Assembly (NCBI RefSeq): GCF_002750855.1
Contig: NZ_NWUC01000001.1
Location: 310,001-374,000, forward strand
Direction of reading: 5' to 3'
Origin: Neopararhizobium haloflavum
Lineage (GTDB): Bacteria; Pseudomonadota; Alphaproteobacteria; Rhizobiales; Rhizobiaceae
Length of the DNA: 64,000 nt
Position 1 is the first letter of the stretch. Each line of letters starts with the position of its first letter. The position numbers were made by a program, and so were the translations under genes. The notes under the pieces are model-generated. The model was not told the origin of the DNA and ran no database searches. It saw nothing but the letters and a program-made list of their open reading frames with translations. Below are positions 35,224-44,475 of this stretch, piece after piece.

Positions 35224-37413
35224 ATGGCGACCACGATGCTTGCGGACGGCTCGGAGCAGTTCGAAACCGAGGGCGGTGTGACGGTGACGCGCGCGCGCAG
35301 GCCGATCAGCTACGACGACGCGATCGACAGCTATATCGACCGACTGGACGAGCGGCGCGGCGCGGTGTTTTCCTCCAATTACGAGTATCCGGGCCGCTAT
35401 ACGCGCTGGGATACGGCTATCGTCGATCCGCCGCTCGGCATCACGTCGAAAGGGCGAGAGATCACGATCGAGGCCTATAACGGGCGGGGCGAGGCGCTTC
35501 TTGCGGTGGTTGCCGCGCATCTGAAAGGCCAGCCCGAGATTTCGCTGCATCCGCTTGAGTCGCGAAGACTGCCGATCACGGTCGACATGCCGTCGCGAAG
35601 CTTTACCGAAGAGGAACGCTCGCGCGCGCCGACCGTCTTCACCGTGATCCGCTCGATCGTCGATCTTTTCCGCTCGGACCAGGACGGCAATCTCGGCCTT
35701 TACGGCGCATTCGGATACGATCTGGCGTTTCAGTTCGACCCGGTTCCCCTCAAGCTCGACCGGCCGGCGGACCAGCGCGACGTCGTGCTGTTCCTCGCCG
35801 ATGAGATTCTCGTCGTCGACCACTATTCCGCAAAAGCCTGGGTCGACCGCTACGACTTCGAAAAGGCAGGCGTTACGACAAAGGGGCAGGACGGGGCAAT
35901 CGAGGCCGAGCCATTTTGCCCATCCGACGTGGTGCCGGAGCGCTGCGACCATCAGCCGGGCGAGTATGCGGAACTGGTGCGCAAGGCCAAGGAAAGCTTT
36001 CGCCGCGGCGATCTTTTCGAGGTGGTGCCCGGACAGATGTTCAAGGAACGCTGCCAATCGAACCCGTCGGCGATCTCCAGGCGCCTCAAGGCGATCAACC
36101 CGTCACCCTATTCCTTCTTCATCAATCTCGGCGATCAGGAATATCTGATCGGCGCCTCGCCGGAAATGTTCGTCCGGGTCAATGGCAGGCGGGTCGAGAC
36201 ATGCCCGATCTCGGGAACCATCAAGCGCGGCGACGATGCAATCTCCGACTCCGAACAGATCCTCAAGCTTTTGAACTCGAAGAAGGACGAGTCGGAGCTG
36301 ACGATGTGTTCCGATGTCGACCGCAACGACAAGTCTCGCGTGTGCGAGCCCGGCTCGGTCAAGGTGATCGGCCGTCGTCAGATCGAGATGTATTCGCGGC
36401 TCATTCATACGGTCGATCATATCGAGGGGCGGCTTCGCGATGGCATGGACGCGTTCGATGCGTTCTTGAGCCATGCCTGGGCCGTGACGGTGACCGGTGC
36501 GCCGAAGCTGTGGGCCATGCGGTTCATCGAGAATCACGAGAAGAGCCCGCGCGCCTGGTACGGCGGAGCGATCGGGATGGTGAACTTCAATGGCGACATG
36601 AACACCGGCCTGACGCTGAGGACGATCCGCATCAAGGATGGCGTGGCGGAAGTGCGCGCCGGTGCCACCCTGCTTTATGACAGCGTGCCGGAAGAAGAGG
36701 AGGCGGAGACCGAACTGAAGGCATCGGCCATGATCTCGGCCATTCGTGATGCCGGCGCGGGCAAGACGCCACAGGACAGGCAGGAGACCGACAAAGTCGG
36801 AGCCGGTCTTTCCATCCTGCTGGTCGATCATGAGGACAGTTTCGTCCATACGCTGGCCAATTACTTCCGCCAGACCGGTGCCGAAGTGACCACGGTGCGT
36901 TCGCCGGTCGCGGACGATCTCCTGGAGCGGCTCGACCCTGATCTCGTGGTCCTGTCACCCGGCCCCGGAAGCCCGAAGGATTTCGATTGCAAGGCGACGA
37001 TCAAGCGGGTGCGGGCGCGCGCAATCCCGATGTTCGGCGTCTGTCTCGGGCTTCAGGCGCTGGCAGAGGCCTATGGCGGAGAGTTGCGCCAGTTGGCCCT
37101 GCCGATGCATGGCAAACCCTCGCGCATCCGGATCGTCGATCCGGGGACGGTTTTCTCCGGACTTCCCTTCGAGGTAACTGTTGGTCGCTACCACTCAATC
37201 TTCGCCGATGCGGCCAGCCTGCCTGCCGATTTCACGATCACGGCCGAAAGCGAGGACGGAACCATCATGGGCATAGAACATGCCCGCGAGCCCGTCGCGG
37301 CCGTTCAATTCCATCCAGAATCGATCATGAGCCTTGGCGGCGACGTCGGTATGAAAATGATCGAGAATGTCGTCGCGCATCTGTCGCGCCGTCGCAAGGT
37401 TGAGGCGGCTTGA
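35224..37413 (+). CDS. trpE: fused anthranilate synthase TrpE(G)
   Basis: The enzyme converts chorismate and glutamine to anthranilate, the first committed step of tryptophan synthesis. The 729 residues equal the rhizobial fusion length. Residues about 1-520 are the chorismate-binding component I ([38 protein letters not shown]). Residues about 540-729 are the glutamine amidotransferase with Cys607 (GVCLGLQ) and His697/Glu699 (FHPES). The fusion is characteristic of rhizobia and some other bacteria. It is controlled by the trpL attenuator. The cation efflux gene starts 9 bases downstream. Confidence 0.97.
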   Translation: MATTMLADGSEQFETEGGVTVTRARRPISYDDAIDSYIDRLDERRGAVFSSNYEYPGRYTRWDTAIVDPPLGITSKGREITIEAYNGRGEALLAVVAAHLKGQPEISLHPLESRRLPITVDMPSRSFTEEERSRAPTVFTVIRSIVDLFRSDQDGNLGLYGAFGYDLAFQFDPVPLKLDRPADQRDVVLFLADEILVVDHYSAKAWVDRYDFEKAGVTTKGQDGAIEAEPFCPSDVVPERCDHQPGEYAELVRKAKESFRRGDLFEVVPGQMFKERCQSNPSAISRRLKAINPSPYSFFINLGDQEYLIGASPEMFVRVNGRRVETCPISGTIKRGDDAISDSEQILKLLNSKKDESELTMCSDVDRNDKSRVCEPGSVKVIGRRQIEMYSRLIHTVDHIEGRLRDGMDAFDAFLSHAWAVTVTGAPKLWAMRFIENHEKSPRAWYGGAIGMVNFNGDMNTGLTLRTIRIKDGVAEVRAGATLLYDSVPEEEEAETELKASAMISAIRDAGAGKTPQDRQETDKVGAGLSILLVDHEDSFVHTLANYFRQTGAEVTTVRSPVADDLLERLDPDLVVLSPGPGSPKDFDCKATIKRVRARAIPMFGVCLGLQALAEAYGGELRQLALPMHGKPSRIRIVDPGTVFSGLPFEVTVGRYHSIFADAASLPADFTITAESEDGTIMGIEHAREPVAAVQFHPESIMSLGGDVGMKMIENVVAHLSRRRKVEAA

Positions 37414-37422
37414 GACCTTCGT

Positions 37423-38316
37423 ATGGTTGAAGTGAACCGACGTGTCAGGCGGCTCGCCTTCTGGTCGATCCCCGTCGCCGTTGCAGTGACCGGCCTCAAG
37501 CTGGTTGCATGGTGGGTGACGGGGTCGGTCGCGCTGCTGTCCGATGGCCTGGAGTCGATCGTCAACATCATTGCCGCGCTGATCGCCTACTATGCGATTT
37601 CCTATGCGCAAAAGCCGGCGGATGACGACCATCCTTTCGGCCATCACAAGGCGGAGTATCTTTCTGCCGTAATCGAAGGCGTGCTGATAGTCGTTGCGGC
37701 GCTGGCAATCATGCAGCAGGCCCTGCCTGCGCTCTTTGCGCCGCAATTGCCCGAAGCGCCGGTGACCGGTCTTGCGATCAACATGCTCGCCGCCGCGGTC
37801 AATGCCGGTTGGGCCTATCTCCTGATAACGAACGGTCGCGCGCACCGTTCACCTGCACTGGTCGCCGATGGCCGGCACATTTTTTCCGACGTGATCACGT
37901 CGCTCGGTGTGTTCGTGGGGCTCGTGGCTGCCATTTTCACCGGGTTCGCCATTCTCGATCCGCTGCTCGCCATCATCGTTGCGGCCAACATTCTCTGGCA
38001 GGGGTCCAAGGTGATCCTGGCGTCCGTCGGCGGCCTGATGGACCGGGCCGTGGAGCCGGAGGACGACGCGGCCATCAAGCAGGCGATCGCGGACCACTCG
38101 GGCGGAGCGCTCAACGTTCACGACCTGAAGACAAGACAGGCGGGGGCCGTCACCTTCATCGATTTCCACATGGTGGTCGCCGCGGACATGAGCGTCGCGC
38201 GATCGCACGAAATCTGCGACCGGATCGAGGATGCCATTCGTCGGAAATTGCCGGGAGCACGGATCGCCATCCATGTCGAGCCGGAGGGCGTCAAGGCGCA
38301 TGGCGTGCGCATCTAG
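37423..38316 (+). CDS. cation diffusion facilitator (CDF) efflux protein
   Basis: This protein of 297 aa has about six membrane helices (residues 10-200) and a C-terminal cytoplasmic domain of some 85 residues with ferredoxin-like pattern. Metal-site motifs fit CDF: SDGLESIVNI in helix 2 and ADGRHIFSDVITS in helix 5 (the HxxxD pair). HPFGHHKAEYL lies between helices 2 and 3. It probably exports Fe2+, Mn2+ or Zn2+ against protons. It begins 9 bases after trpE(G) and may be co-transcribed with it. Confidence 0.88.
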   Translation: MVEVNRRVRRLAFWSIPVAVAVTGLKLVAWWVTGSVALLSDGLESIVNIIAALIAYYAISYAQKPADDDHPFGHHKAEYLSAVIEGVLIVVAALAIMQQALPALFAPQLPEAPVTGLAINMLAAAVNAGWAYLLITNGRAHRSPALVADGRHIFSDVITSLGVFVGLVAAIFTGFAILDPLLAIIVAANILWQGSKVILASVGGLMDRAVEPEDDAAIKQAIADHSGGALNVHDLKTRQAGAVTFIDFHMVVAADMSVARSHEICDRIEDAIRRKLPGARIAIHVEPEGVKAHGVRI

Positions 38317-38394
38317 GTAGAGACCTTCAGCTTTGCACCGAAGGGGCTTTGCGCGGCGGGCGCGAGCCGAATGAAAGCTCGGCCAGGAACGTTC

Positions 38395-38640
38395 TCAGGT
38401 CTTCGCTGTCTTCGAGCGCGGCTTGCGCTTGGTCGGCTTGGCCGGTGCTGCGGCCGCTTCTGCGGCAGCCTGTTCCTCGATTGCGAGGCGAGCCTCACGG
38501 AGCCTTGCGGTCTTGGACTCCCGACGATCGACTTCGGCCTGGATGGCGGCGCGCGCCGCGTTGTCCGTTATCTCGGCCTTCGTTTCGGCCTTCGAACGGC
38601 TCGGGCGAAACAGGTTGTCTTTCGTGGTTTCCTCGGTCAT
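38395..38640 (-). CDS. small conserved-looking hypothetical protein (81 aa)
   Basis: This is a very charged, helical protein with an Ala/Glu stretch and a Lys/Arg/Pro-rich tail (KPTKRKPRSKTAKT), so it may bind nucleic acid or ribosomes. AAAGGAG 8 bases before the ATG supports expression. It lies behind cspA on the same strand but a strong terminator separates them. No family was recognised. Confidence 0.7.
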   Translation of the reverse strand: MTEETTKDNLFRPSRSKAETKAEITDNAARAAIQAEVDRRESKTARLREARLAIEEQAAAEAAAAPAKPTKRKPRSKTAKT

Positions 38641-38659
38641 GCCCGAACTCCTTTTCAGA

Positions 38660-38689
38660 AAAAGCAAAAAGGCCGGGATGAACCCGACC
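38660..38689 (-). terminator. Rho-independent terminator of cspA
   Basis: On the minus strand GGTCGGG-TTCAT-CCCGGCC forms a 7-bp stem (one G-T pair) followed by TTTTTGCTTTTT. It lies 58 bases past the cspA stop and 19 bases before the next gene, so that gene needs read-through or its own promoter. Confidence 0.85.
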
Positions 38690-38747
38690 TCTCCATTCAT
38701 CTCAAACGTGCCGGTACATCCGCGGTCACATCCAGATGATATCCTGA

Positions 38748-38957
38748 TTAAGCAGCCTGCAGGTTTTCTGCGGCGCTCTTGCCGGAGCGGTTGTCCTTGA
38801 CGACGTCGAAGCTCAGCTTCTGGCCTTCAACGATCGTGCGCATGCCAGCGCGTTCAACGGCCGAGATGTGTACGAAGACGTCAGCAGCGCCGTCGTCCGG
38901 CTGGATGAAGCCGAAGCCCTTGGTGGAGTTGAAGAATTTTACGGTACCTGTAGCCAT
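38748..38957 (-). CDS. cspA: cold-shock protein
   Basis: This RNA chaperone of 69 aa has one cold-shock domain. RNA-binding motifs RNP1 (KGFGFI) and RNP2 (VFVHIS) are intact. GAAAGGAC lies 8 bases before the ATG. About 180 non-coding bases lie upstream, room for the long structured leader common for csp genes, although no such structure was worked out. Confidence 0.95.
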   Translation of the reverse strand: MATGTVKFFNSTKGFGFIQPDDGAADVFVHISAVERAGMRTIVEGQKLSFDVVKDNRSGKSAAENLQAA

Positions 38958-39137
38958 GACGATGTCCTTTCAATCGGTCACGCAGTCTTGCTCGCGCGGA
39001 CGATCATCCGGCGAACGGTTCGGTCGAATTGAGAGGGAAAATCGTCGGGTGCGCCCTCTGGCGCGCGGTAACAAAGTTCAACAAGCAATATCGATGACCG
39101 TCTCCTAGAGCATCTTCGTGTTCAAAACAAGGCGCTC

Positions 39138-39560
39138 TCAACGGCGCCTGTGTGTCAGCGCCATGCCGGAGAGGATGAGTGCGACGCCAAGCGCGCTCGC
39201 GAGAAAAGCGGGGGAGGGCGTTCGCAGCGCATCGAGGACGACACCCGAGACCATCTGGCCACCGATAACGAGCAGTGCGGTGTTGATCGCGCCGATGCGA
39301 GGGATCAGCCAGCTGCCGGCTGCGACGAAGATGACGCCGATGGGACCACCGACATAGGCGTGCCAGGGGGCATCAGCTGCGCCAGGCGGGATGAGGCCGC
39401 CGACGGCGAAGCCGAACGCCGTCAGCGCAACGAAGCCCACCAGATGGTTCCAGAAAGATGCGATGAGCGGCGATGTCGACAGGCTGAGCCGCCCGTTTAC
39501 CTGCCGGCTGACGCCGACCAAAAGGCCGGCCAGGCAAGCAAAGAGGATATTCAACGTCAT
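39138..39560 (-). CDS. DUF606 (YdcZ-type) membrane protein, small subunit
   Basis: This protein of 140 aa has four to five hydrophobic helices (LNILFACLAGLLVGVSRQVN, then GPIGVIFVAAGSWLIPRIGA) and belongs to the DUF606/drug-metabolite-transporter-related half-size proteins. Its start overlaps the stop of the next DUF606 gene by 4 bases (ATGA), so the two are coupled and probably form a heteromeric pair like the SMR pairs. The substrate is unknown. Confidence 0.8.
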   Translation of the reverse strand: MTLNILFACLAGLLVGVSRQVNGRLSLSTSPLIASFWNHLVGFVALTAFGFAVGGLIPPGAADAPWHAYVGGPIGVIFVAAGSWLIPRIGAINTALLVIGGQMVSGVVLDALRTPSPAFLASALGVALILSGMALTHRRR

Positions 39561-40075
39561 GCCGGCTCCATCGCAAAGACGATGATGATCAGGCTGCCGC
39601 AGACGATGAGCGCCAAGGCGCCGATATCACGCAGGTCGGGCCGGCGCCGGGGAAGCCCGAAGAGCCCCCAGCGATCGGCCGCAAGCCCGAACACGACCTG
39701 TCCCGCGAGCCCGAGTGCCAGCGTGCCGGAGAGCGCCAACGGCGAATTCACCGTCACCGCCGTCAGCATGACAGTGACGGCGCCCGAAATGCCGCCGAGA
39801 TAGGCCCAGAGCGGTGCTGGCGTCTTCGCGCCGTCATCGGCGACGTGTCGGCGTAGCGACAGAGCGGCCAGCAGCGCGAGTGCTGCAAGCGTGCCCGTGC
39901 CATGCGCCGTCCAGGAGGAAAAAAGCGCATTGCCATATCGCGCGAGCTCGCCATTGAAATGGACCATCAGCGTCAACAGACCGCCTGTCCCGAAGGCAGC
40001 AGCAAGGTGCAGCGGGTTGATGCGCTGGCGGGAGGGATCGATCATGACGCCGGTCTTCTTGTCTGCGGGAATCAT
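39557..40075 (-). CDS. DUF606 (YdcZ-type) membrane protein, larger subunit
   Basis: This protein of 172 aa has five hydrophobic helices and the same family pattern as its partner (HLAAAFGTGGLLTLMVHFNG, then LAGQVVFGLAADRWGLFGLP). The start is uncertain between 40075 and 40045; neither has a strong Shine-Dalgarno. It overlaps the following gene by 4 bases. A two-gene arrangement of this family is common in Rhizobiales; transport of a small metabolite or drug is presumed. Confidence 0.78.
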   Translation of the reverse strand: MIPADKKTGVMIDPSRQRINPLHLAAAFGTGGLLTLMVHFNGELARYGNALFSSWTAHGTGTLAALALLAALSLRRHVADDGAKTPAPLWAYLGGISGAVTVMLTAVTVNSPLALSGTLALGLAGQVVFGLAADRWGLFGLPRRRPDLRDIGALALIVCGSLIIIVFAMEPA

Positions 40076-40172
40076 CAGGTGAGGCCCACAAACTGCCACG
40101 GCGCGCCTTCGCCGCCTATCCGCCAAATGTCAGCGGAGGTCGACGACCGGTATCCCGGCCGTCGACCAGTTG

Positions 40173-41348
40173 TCAGTAGATCGCCTCGACCGGCCGCCCA
40201 AGCGCGAGCGCACCGGCGTAGTGCGCCTGCTGGCCGGACTGGAGAGGATGATAGCGCGCGCCCTGGATGTCGCGGAAGCGGCGCTCAAGTCCCTGGCTGC
40301 GGTAGAAGCCGGGTCCACCGGCAAGTTCCATCGCCAGTTCGACGGCGCGGATGGCGTTCTGTGCGACCAGTGCCTTGCCGATCATGGTCTCGTTGACGCT
40401 GTCGGCATCGGGGACCGTGTCGTTCACCATCGACACCATGTGCCGGTGTGCGAGCTGGGCAGCGCGAAGTGCCGTGTCCATGCGGCCGGCGATGTCCAGC
40501 GCGTAGGGCGTCGGTTCCTTCCTGCCGGCGAGTTTCACGGCGATGTCGCGGGCGCTTTCCGCAACGCCGAGATAGGCGGCGTAGATCAGTGGAAAGGCGA
40601 TCGTCGCGATGATCTGGAAGACGGGATGCCATTCGCCCGCCTTGCGCGTCAAGGCAACGCCCTGATCGGGAATGAAAAGATCATCGATCAAGACGTCGTT
40701 TGAGCCCGTTCCCCTCATGCCCAGCGTTCGCCATGTCTTGTCGACCTTCACTTCAGCCGCTTTCATCGGGACGCCGAAATGGACAACCTTGGCCGTGCCA
40801 TCTGCCTCCTTGGCGATCGCGCCCGTCATCAGCAGATCGCCGGCTTCGGCGCCGGAGGTAAAGCCCTTGCGGGCCGAGACGCGATAGCCGCCCTCCACCT
40901 TGCGGGCCTCACCCGAGCCGCCGATCCAGTCGGAACCGCCGCTCGACAGCAGAACAATATTTTCGGTAGCGACCCGCCTCAGCAGCGGTTCCACGGCGGA
41001 CACTTTCTGATGACGCCAGCGCCAGGCCGGGATGGCGACCTGATGGGTATGCATTGAAAACGCCAGTGCCGTGGAGCCGCAGGCATGCGCCATACGGCGC
41101 AGCATGTCGGCGAGTTCGGCGACATCCGCGCCGCCTCCGCCCAATTCGCCGGGAACCCCGGCAGCAACGAGGCCGGCTTGCTTCAGCATTGCGTAGTTCT
41201 CAGCCACGAAAACATCCGTTTCGTCCGCTGCCGATGCCCGCGCCGCCAGGGCCGGCGTCAGATCGTTGACGATTTCGGCCAGCGATGCGCTGCCATTTGA
41301 ATGATACGGCTGCCCCAGAGCCGATGCGTCCATTGTTGCAATCGACAT
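40173..41348 (-). CDS. acyl-CoA dehydrogenase-like flavoprotein
   Basis: This protein of 391 aa has the acyl-CoA dehydrogenase fold: an N-terminal helical part, a beta domain (LLSSGGSDWIGGSGEARKVE and GGYRVSARKGFTSGAEAGD) and C-terminal helices (ELAGGPGFYRSQGLERRFRD). A conserved catalytic Glu as in true dehydrogenases is not obvious, and the sequence looks closer to the flavin-dependent monooxygenase branch (DszC/SfnC-like). Either role is possible. AAGGAG 9 bases upstream fixes the ATG at 41348. It is divergent from the HxlR gene, a likely local regulator. Confidence 0.82.
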   Translation of the reverse strand: MSIATMDASALGQPYHSNGSASLAEIVNDLTPALAARASAADETDVFVAENYAMLKQAGLVAAGVPGELGGGGADVAELADMLRRMAHACGSTALAFSMHTHQVAIPAWRWRHQKVSAVEPLLRRVATENIVLLSSGGSDWIGGSGEARKVEGGYRVSARKGFTSGAEAGDLLMTGAIAKEADGTAKVVHFGVPMKAAEVKVDKTWRTLGMRGTGSNDVLIDDLFIPDQGVALTRKAGEWHPVFQIIATIAFPLIYAAYLGVAESARDIAVKLAGRKEPTPYALDIAGRMDTALRAAQLAHRHMVSMVNDTVPDADSVNETMIGKALVAQNAIRAVELAMELAGGPGFYRSQGLERRFRDIQGARYHPLQSGQQAHYAGALALGRPVEAIY

Positions 41349-41492
41349 GATGGTCACTCCTTCATCATTGCGGGCAGATTTTCCGCCCGGACGGCAAGCG
41401 CGTCCAGTTCAGGAAATGAATCGGGCGTCCATGGCGCCTCGATCGGCTTCGCTGTATGCTCGCCGAGGGCTGGCTGCTCAGGGTGATCGGGT

Positions 41493-42188
41493 ATGGAGGA
41501 CCGCGGAGGATACGGCCAATTCTGCCCCGTCTCGATGGCGGCGGAGATCTTTTGCACCCGATGGACGGCGCTCGTCATCCGGGAGCTTCTGAGCGGGCCG
41601 GCACGCTTCAACGACATCCGACGCGGCGTACCGCGCATGTCGCCCGCCCTGCTTTCCAAGCGGCTGAAGGGCCTGGAGCAGGCCGGCATCATCGAGGCGG
41701 AGCGTGGCGGCGGCGGCTCGATCGTGGCCTACAAGCTGTCACCCGCTGGCGAAGAGCTCCGGCCGATCGTGATGGAACTCGGATCCTGGGGGCAGCGGTG
41801 GGTCGAATCCGAGCTGTCGCTGCGCAATCTTGATCCATCCTTGCTGATGTGGGACATGCGCCGCCGCCTCAACCCCGATCCGTTGCCGAAGCGGCGCTGC
41901 ACGATTCAGTTCCTGTACCCCGAACTGCCGGCTGCAAAGCAGCGCTGGTGGCTGGTCGTCGATGAGGGCGACGTCGATCTGTGCGGCTTCGATCCGGGCT
42001 TCGAGGTCAATCTGTTCGTGAGGAGTTCACTGCGCATCATGACGGCCATCTGGATGGGCCTTTCGGCGGTGCGTCATGAACTCGATGCCGGCCACCTGGA
42101 GCTTGAGGGCGACCCCGTCATCTCCCGCGCCATGCAACAATGGCTCGGCCTCAGCCCCTTCGCCGGCGAACCGCGCCGCGTGCAGTAG
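41493..42188 (+). CDS. HxlR-family regulator with C-terminal SCP2-like domain
   Basis: This protein of 231 aa has an N-terminal HxlR winged helix (CPVSMAAEIFCTRWTALVIR with Cys11 and Cys21, then PRMSPALLSKRLKGLEQAGI). Classical HxlR proteins end near residue 120; here about 105 more residues (IQFLYPELPAAKQRWWLVVD and onwards) resemble an SCP2 lipid-binding domain. The extra domain may sense a hydrophobic ligand. It is divergent from the acyl-CoA dehydrogenase-like gene (144 bases between starts), its probable target. Confidence 0.83.
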   Translation: MEDRGGYGQFCPVSMAAEIFCTRWTALVIRELLSGPARFNDIRRGVPRMSPALLSKRLKGLEQAGIIEAERGGGGSIVAYKLSPAGEELRPIVMELGSWGQRWVESELSLRNLDPSLLMWDMRRRLNPDPLPKRRCTIQFLYPELPAAKQRWWLVVDEGDVDLCGFDPGFEVNLFVRSSLRIMTAIWMGLSAVRHELDAGHLELEGDPVISRAMQQWLGLSPFAGEPRRVQ

Positions 42189-42372
42189 ACACTTGCACGC
42201 ACAGACGCCGCGCCCTTTGCTTCAATATCGTCCGAAAACTGCTATAGGAGACCGTCCATCAGGACAGGACCGGTGGTTCCTGGATTTCTCTCATTGCCGA
42301 TGTCGGTTCGCGCCCCGCCCGCACGTCCTTGTGGAGAGCACCGCCTTTCCAGCATTCACATGGGATCCCGCA

Positions 42373-43374
42373 ATGTCGCACATATCGAGCTTTTCGCCGC
42401 GCAACAGTGGGACGGCCGCCATCGATGCGCGCGGGCTGGTCAAGCATTTCGGCGATGTAACGGCCGTTGCAGGGATCGATCTTTTGGTACCCAAAGGGAT
42501 GATCTTCGCCATTCTCGGCCCGAATGGCGCAGGCAAGACGACTTTGATGCGCATGCTCGCCACCCTGGCGCGGCCCGATTCCGGCACGGCGAGCGTCATG
42601 GGACATGATCTCGTTTCCGAGCCCGATGCGGTGCGCGGCGCCATCGCCATGACCGGACAATTCGCCTCGCTCGACGAGGACCTGACAGGCCGAGAGAATC
42701 TCATTCTTCTGGCGCGCCTTTGGGGCTTCAAGGGGCGTCATGCGCGTGAGCGTGCCGATGACCTGCTCGCGGCGTTCGACCTCGCGGCTGCGGCGGCGAA
42801 ACAGGTCAAGGCCTATTCCGGCGGTATGCGACGACGCCTTGATATCGCCGCCTCGCTGATCGTGACACCCGGTGTCCTTTTTCTCGACGAACCGACGACC
42901 GGGCTTGATCCGACAGCACGCAAGGATGTCTGGCGGATGATCCGCGAACTGGCGCTATCGGGTGTGACGATCCTGTTGACCACGCAATATCTGGAAGAAG
43001 CTGATCAACTGGCCGCGCGCATCGCCGTCATCGACAAGGGGCGAAAGATCGCCGAGGGGACGAGCCGCGAGTTGAAGGCGCAGACGGGTTCGGGCTTCGT
43101 GCATGTCTCGCTTGCAGATGCTTCGCGGCGCGCGGCGGCGGCGGCCGTACTTGAGAAAGAACTCGGCGTGGAGATCCAGCAGTCTGCCGAGGGCGCCGAA
43201 CTGTCGGCGATGGCCGGATCTGCGGAGGCCGCCAACCGGGCGCTGGCCGCATTGATCGCGCAGGGGATCGAACTCACCGATTTCTCGATGGGGCAGCCGA
43301 GCCTCGACGAGGTTTTCTTCGCGCTCACCGGCGAGAAGAGCAGGGACGCGGAAGAAGAAAGGATGAGCGCATGA
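42373..43374 (+). CDS. ABC exporter ATP-binding protein (DrrA-like)
   Basis: This protein of 333 aa has Walker A GPNGAGKTT (49-57), signature YSGGMRRRLDIA and Walker B VLFLDEPTTGLDP. The C-terminal extension ending near FSMGQPSLDEVFFALTGEKS is typical of the daunorubicin-resistance (DrrA) group. The predicted role is export of a drug, lipid or polyketide with the permease encoded next. The gene overlaps its partner by 4 bases. The start at 42373 is set by the domain; the Shine-Dalgarno is weak. Confidence 0.9.
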   Translation: MSHISSFSPRNSGTAAIDARGLVKHFGDVTAVAGIDLLVPKGMIFAILGPNGAGKTTLMRMLATLARPDSGTASVMGHDLVSEPDAVRGAIAMTGQFASLDEDLTGRENLILLARLWGFKGRHARERADDLLAAFDLAAAAAKQVKAYSGGMRRRLDIAASLIVTPGVLFLDEPTTGLDPTARKDVWRMIRELALSGVTILLTTQYLEEADQLAARIAVIDKGRKIAEGTSRELKAQTGSGFVHVSLADASRRAAAAAVLEKELGVEIQQSAEGAELSAMAGSAEAANRALAALIAQGIELTDFSMGQPSLDEVFFALTGEKSRDAEEERMSA

Positions 43375-44174
43375 GCGACGCCCCGCCCGCCGTGCTGAAG
43401 ACCGTCGCGCGGCCGCCCAAACCGTCAGCGCTCTCGAACGCGCTGACGTTCGGATGGCGCGCAATGCTCAAATTTCGCCATGTGCCGGAGCAGCTGTTCG
43501 ATCTGGTGATGACCCCGATCATGTTCACGCTGCTCTTCACCTTCGTCTTTGGCGGGGCTCTGGCCGGATCCACCAGCGACTATCTTCAATTCTTCCTGCC
43601 CGGCATCCTTGTTCAGACGGTGGTGTTCAACGCGGTCTATTCCGGCATGGGGCTATCGACCGATCTGGGCAAGGGACTCTTCGACCGCTTCCGCTCCTTG
43701 CCGATCTGGCCGCTGGCGCCTTTTGCGGGGTTGATGGTGGGTGACATCCTGCGTCATCTGATTGCCGCATCGATCATCCTGACGATCGGCCTCCTGCTTG
43801 GCTACCGGCCCGAAATGGGGTTGCCCGGCGTTCTCGGGGCGTTCGCGTTTCTTGTCGCCATCGGATTCGGCATGGGCTGGATCTTCATCGTACTCGGCCT
43901 TCTGATCAGCACGCCGACAACCGTCATGACGCTCGGCTTCACCTTCCTTTTTCCGCTTGTCTTCGCCTCCAACATCATGGTCGATCCGGCCACGATGCCC
44001 GATTGGCTGCGCGCCTTCGTCGACGTCAACCCGGTGAGCCTGATGACGACCGCGATCCGGGGTCTGATGAATGGAGGAGGAAGCTGGGGCGATGTCGGAT
44101 TGGCCCTGATCGCGCCAGCGCTCATCACCGCTGCGCTTGCCCCGGTGACGCTTGCGCTCTACCGGCGCCGGTAA
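43371..44174 (+). CDS. ABC-2 type permease (DrrB-like)
   Basis: This protein of 267 aa has six hydrophobic helices and belongs to the ABC-2 family. The pattern FFLPGILVQTVVFNAVYSGM, then STDLGKGLFDRFRSLPI and LVFASNIMVDPATMPDWLRA, is that of the DrrB/NodJ group. It overlaps the ATPase gene by ATGA, showing a translationally coupled exporter. The substrate is unknown. The leu promoter starts 6 bases after its stop. Confidence 0.9.
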   Translation: MSDAPPAVLKTVARPPKPSALSNALTFGWRAMLKFRHVPEQLFDLVMTPIMFTLLFTFVFGGALAGSTSDYLQFFLPGILVQTVVFNAVYSGMGLSTDLGKGLFDRFRSLPIWPLAPFAGLMVGDILRHLIAASIILTIGLLLGYRPEMGLPGVLGAFAFLVAIGFGMGWIFIVLGLLISTPTTVMTLGFTFLFPLVFASNIMVDPATMPDWLRAFVDVNPVSLMTTAIRGLMNGGGSWGDVGLALIAPALITAALAPVTLALYRRR

Positions 44175-44179
44175 CTGCC

Positions 44180-44208
44180 TTGTCAGTTCGGCCATCCTCG
44201 GCTATAGC
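44180..44208 (+). promoter_or_regulatory. predicted leu leader/leuA promoter
   Basis: TTGTCA (44180-44185), a 17-base spacer and TATAGC (44203-44208) make a good sigma-70-like promoter. The leader ATG at 44216 is 7 bases after the -10 box, the same distance as at trpL, so transcription should begin at or next to the start codon. Confidence 0.65.
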
Positions 44209-44215
44209 CTTGCTC

Positions 44216-44341
44216 ATGAGCAAGAGGCGCGACACGGCATTTAATGCATTCGGCCAGGCGATATTCGCCCGGCCTGCCCGTTCGCGTACGCTCAGCTCGC
44301 TCCTTCTCCTCGGCCTTACACGCGGTTGCCGGGTCCTTTGA
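44216..44341 (+). CDS. probable leu leader peptide
   Basis: A 41-codon open frame starts MSKRRDTAFNAFGQ and ends TLSSLLLLGLTRGCRVL. Seven of its last 17 codons are Leu, with four in a row at 44300-44311. It stops inside the base of a strong hairpin and lies between a promoter and leuA. The layout is that of an amino-acid-controlled attenuation leader. No Shine-Dalgarno is present, which fits a leaderless start. It is longer than trpL. Translation is inferred from codon content and architecture. Confidence 0.65.
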   Translation: MSKRRDTAFNAFGQAIFARPARSRTLSSLLLLGLTRGCRVL

Positions 44342-44390
44342 GGAGCGCCCGGCGGCCGACAAGGCTCGCCGGCCCGACGCTCCTCGACCC
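44331..44390 (+). terminator. probable leu attenuator hairpin
   Basis: GAGGAGCG (44340-44347) pairs with CGCTCCTC (44378-44385) and CCGGCG (44349-44354) with CGCCGG (44367-44372); the base can be extended by GGGTC (44331-44335) with GACCC (44386-44390). The left arm overlaps the last codons and stop of the leader, so a ribosome reaching the stop would disturb it. The 3' tract, CTTTG, is poor in T, so this could be a pause or translation-control hairpin rather than a strong terminator. Confidence 0.5.
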
Positions 44391-44475
44391 CTTTGACAGC
44401 AACGATATTATGACCGATTGAGGTCACCGCCTGCGCGCCGGACCGTCGCGGGTGGAGGAGACGGAGACGAAACCC

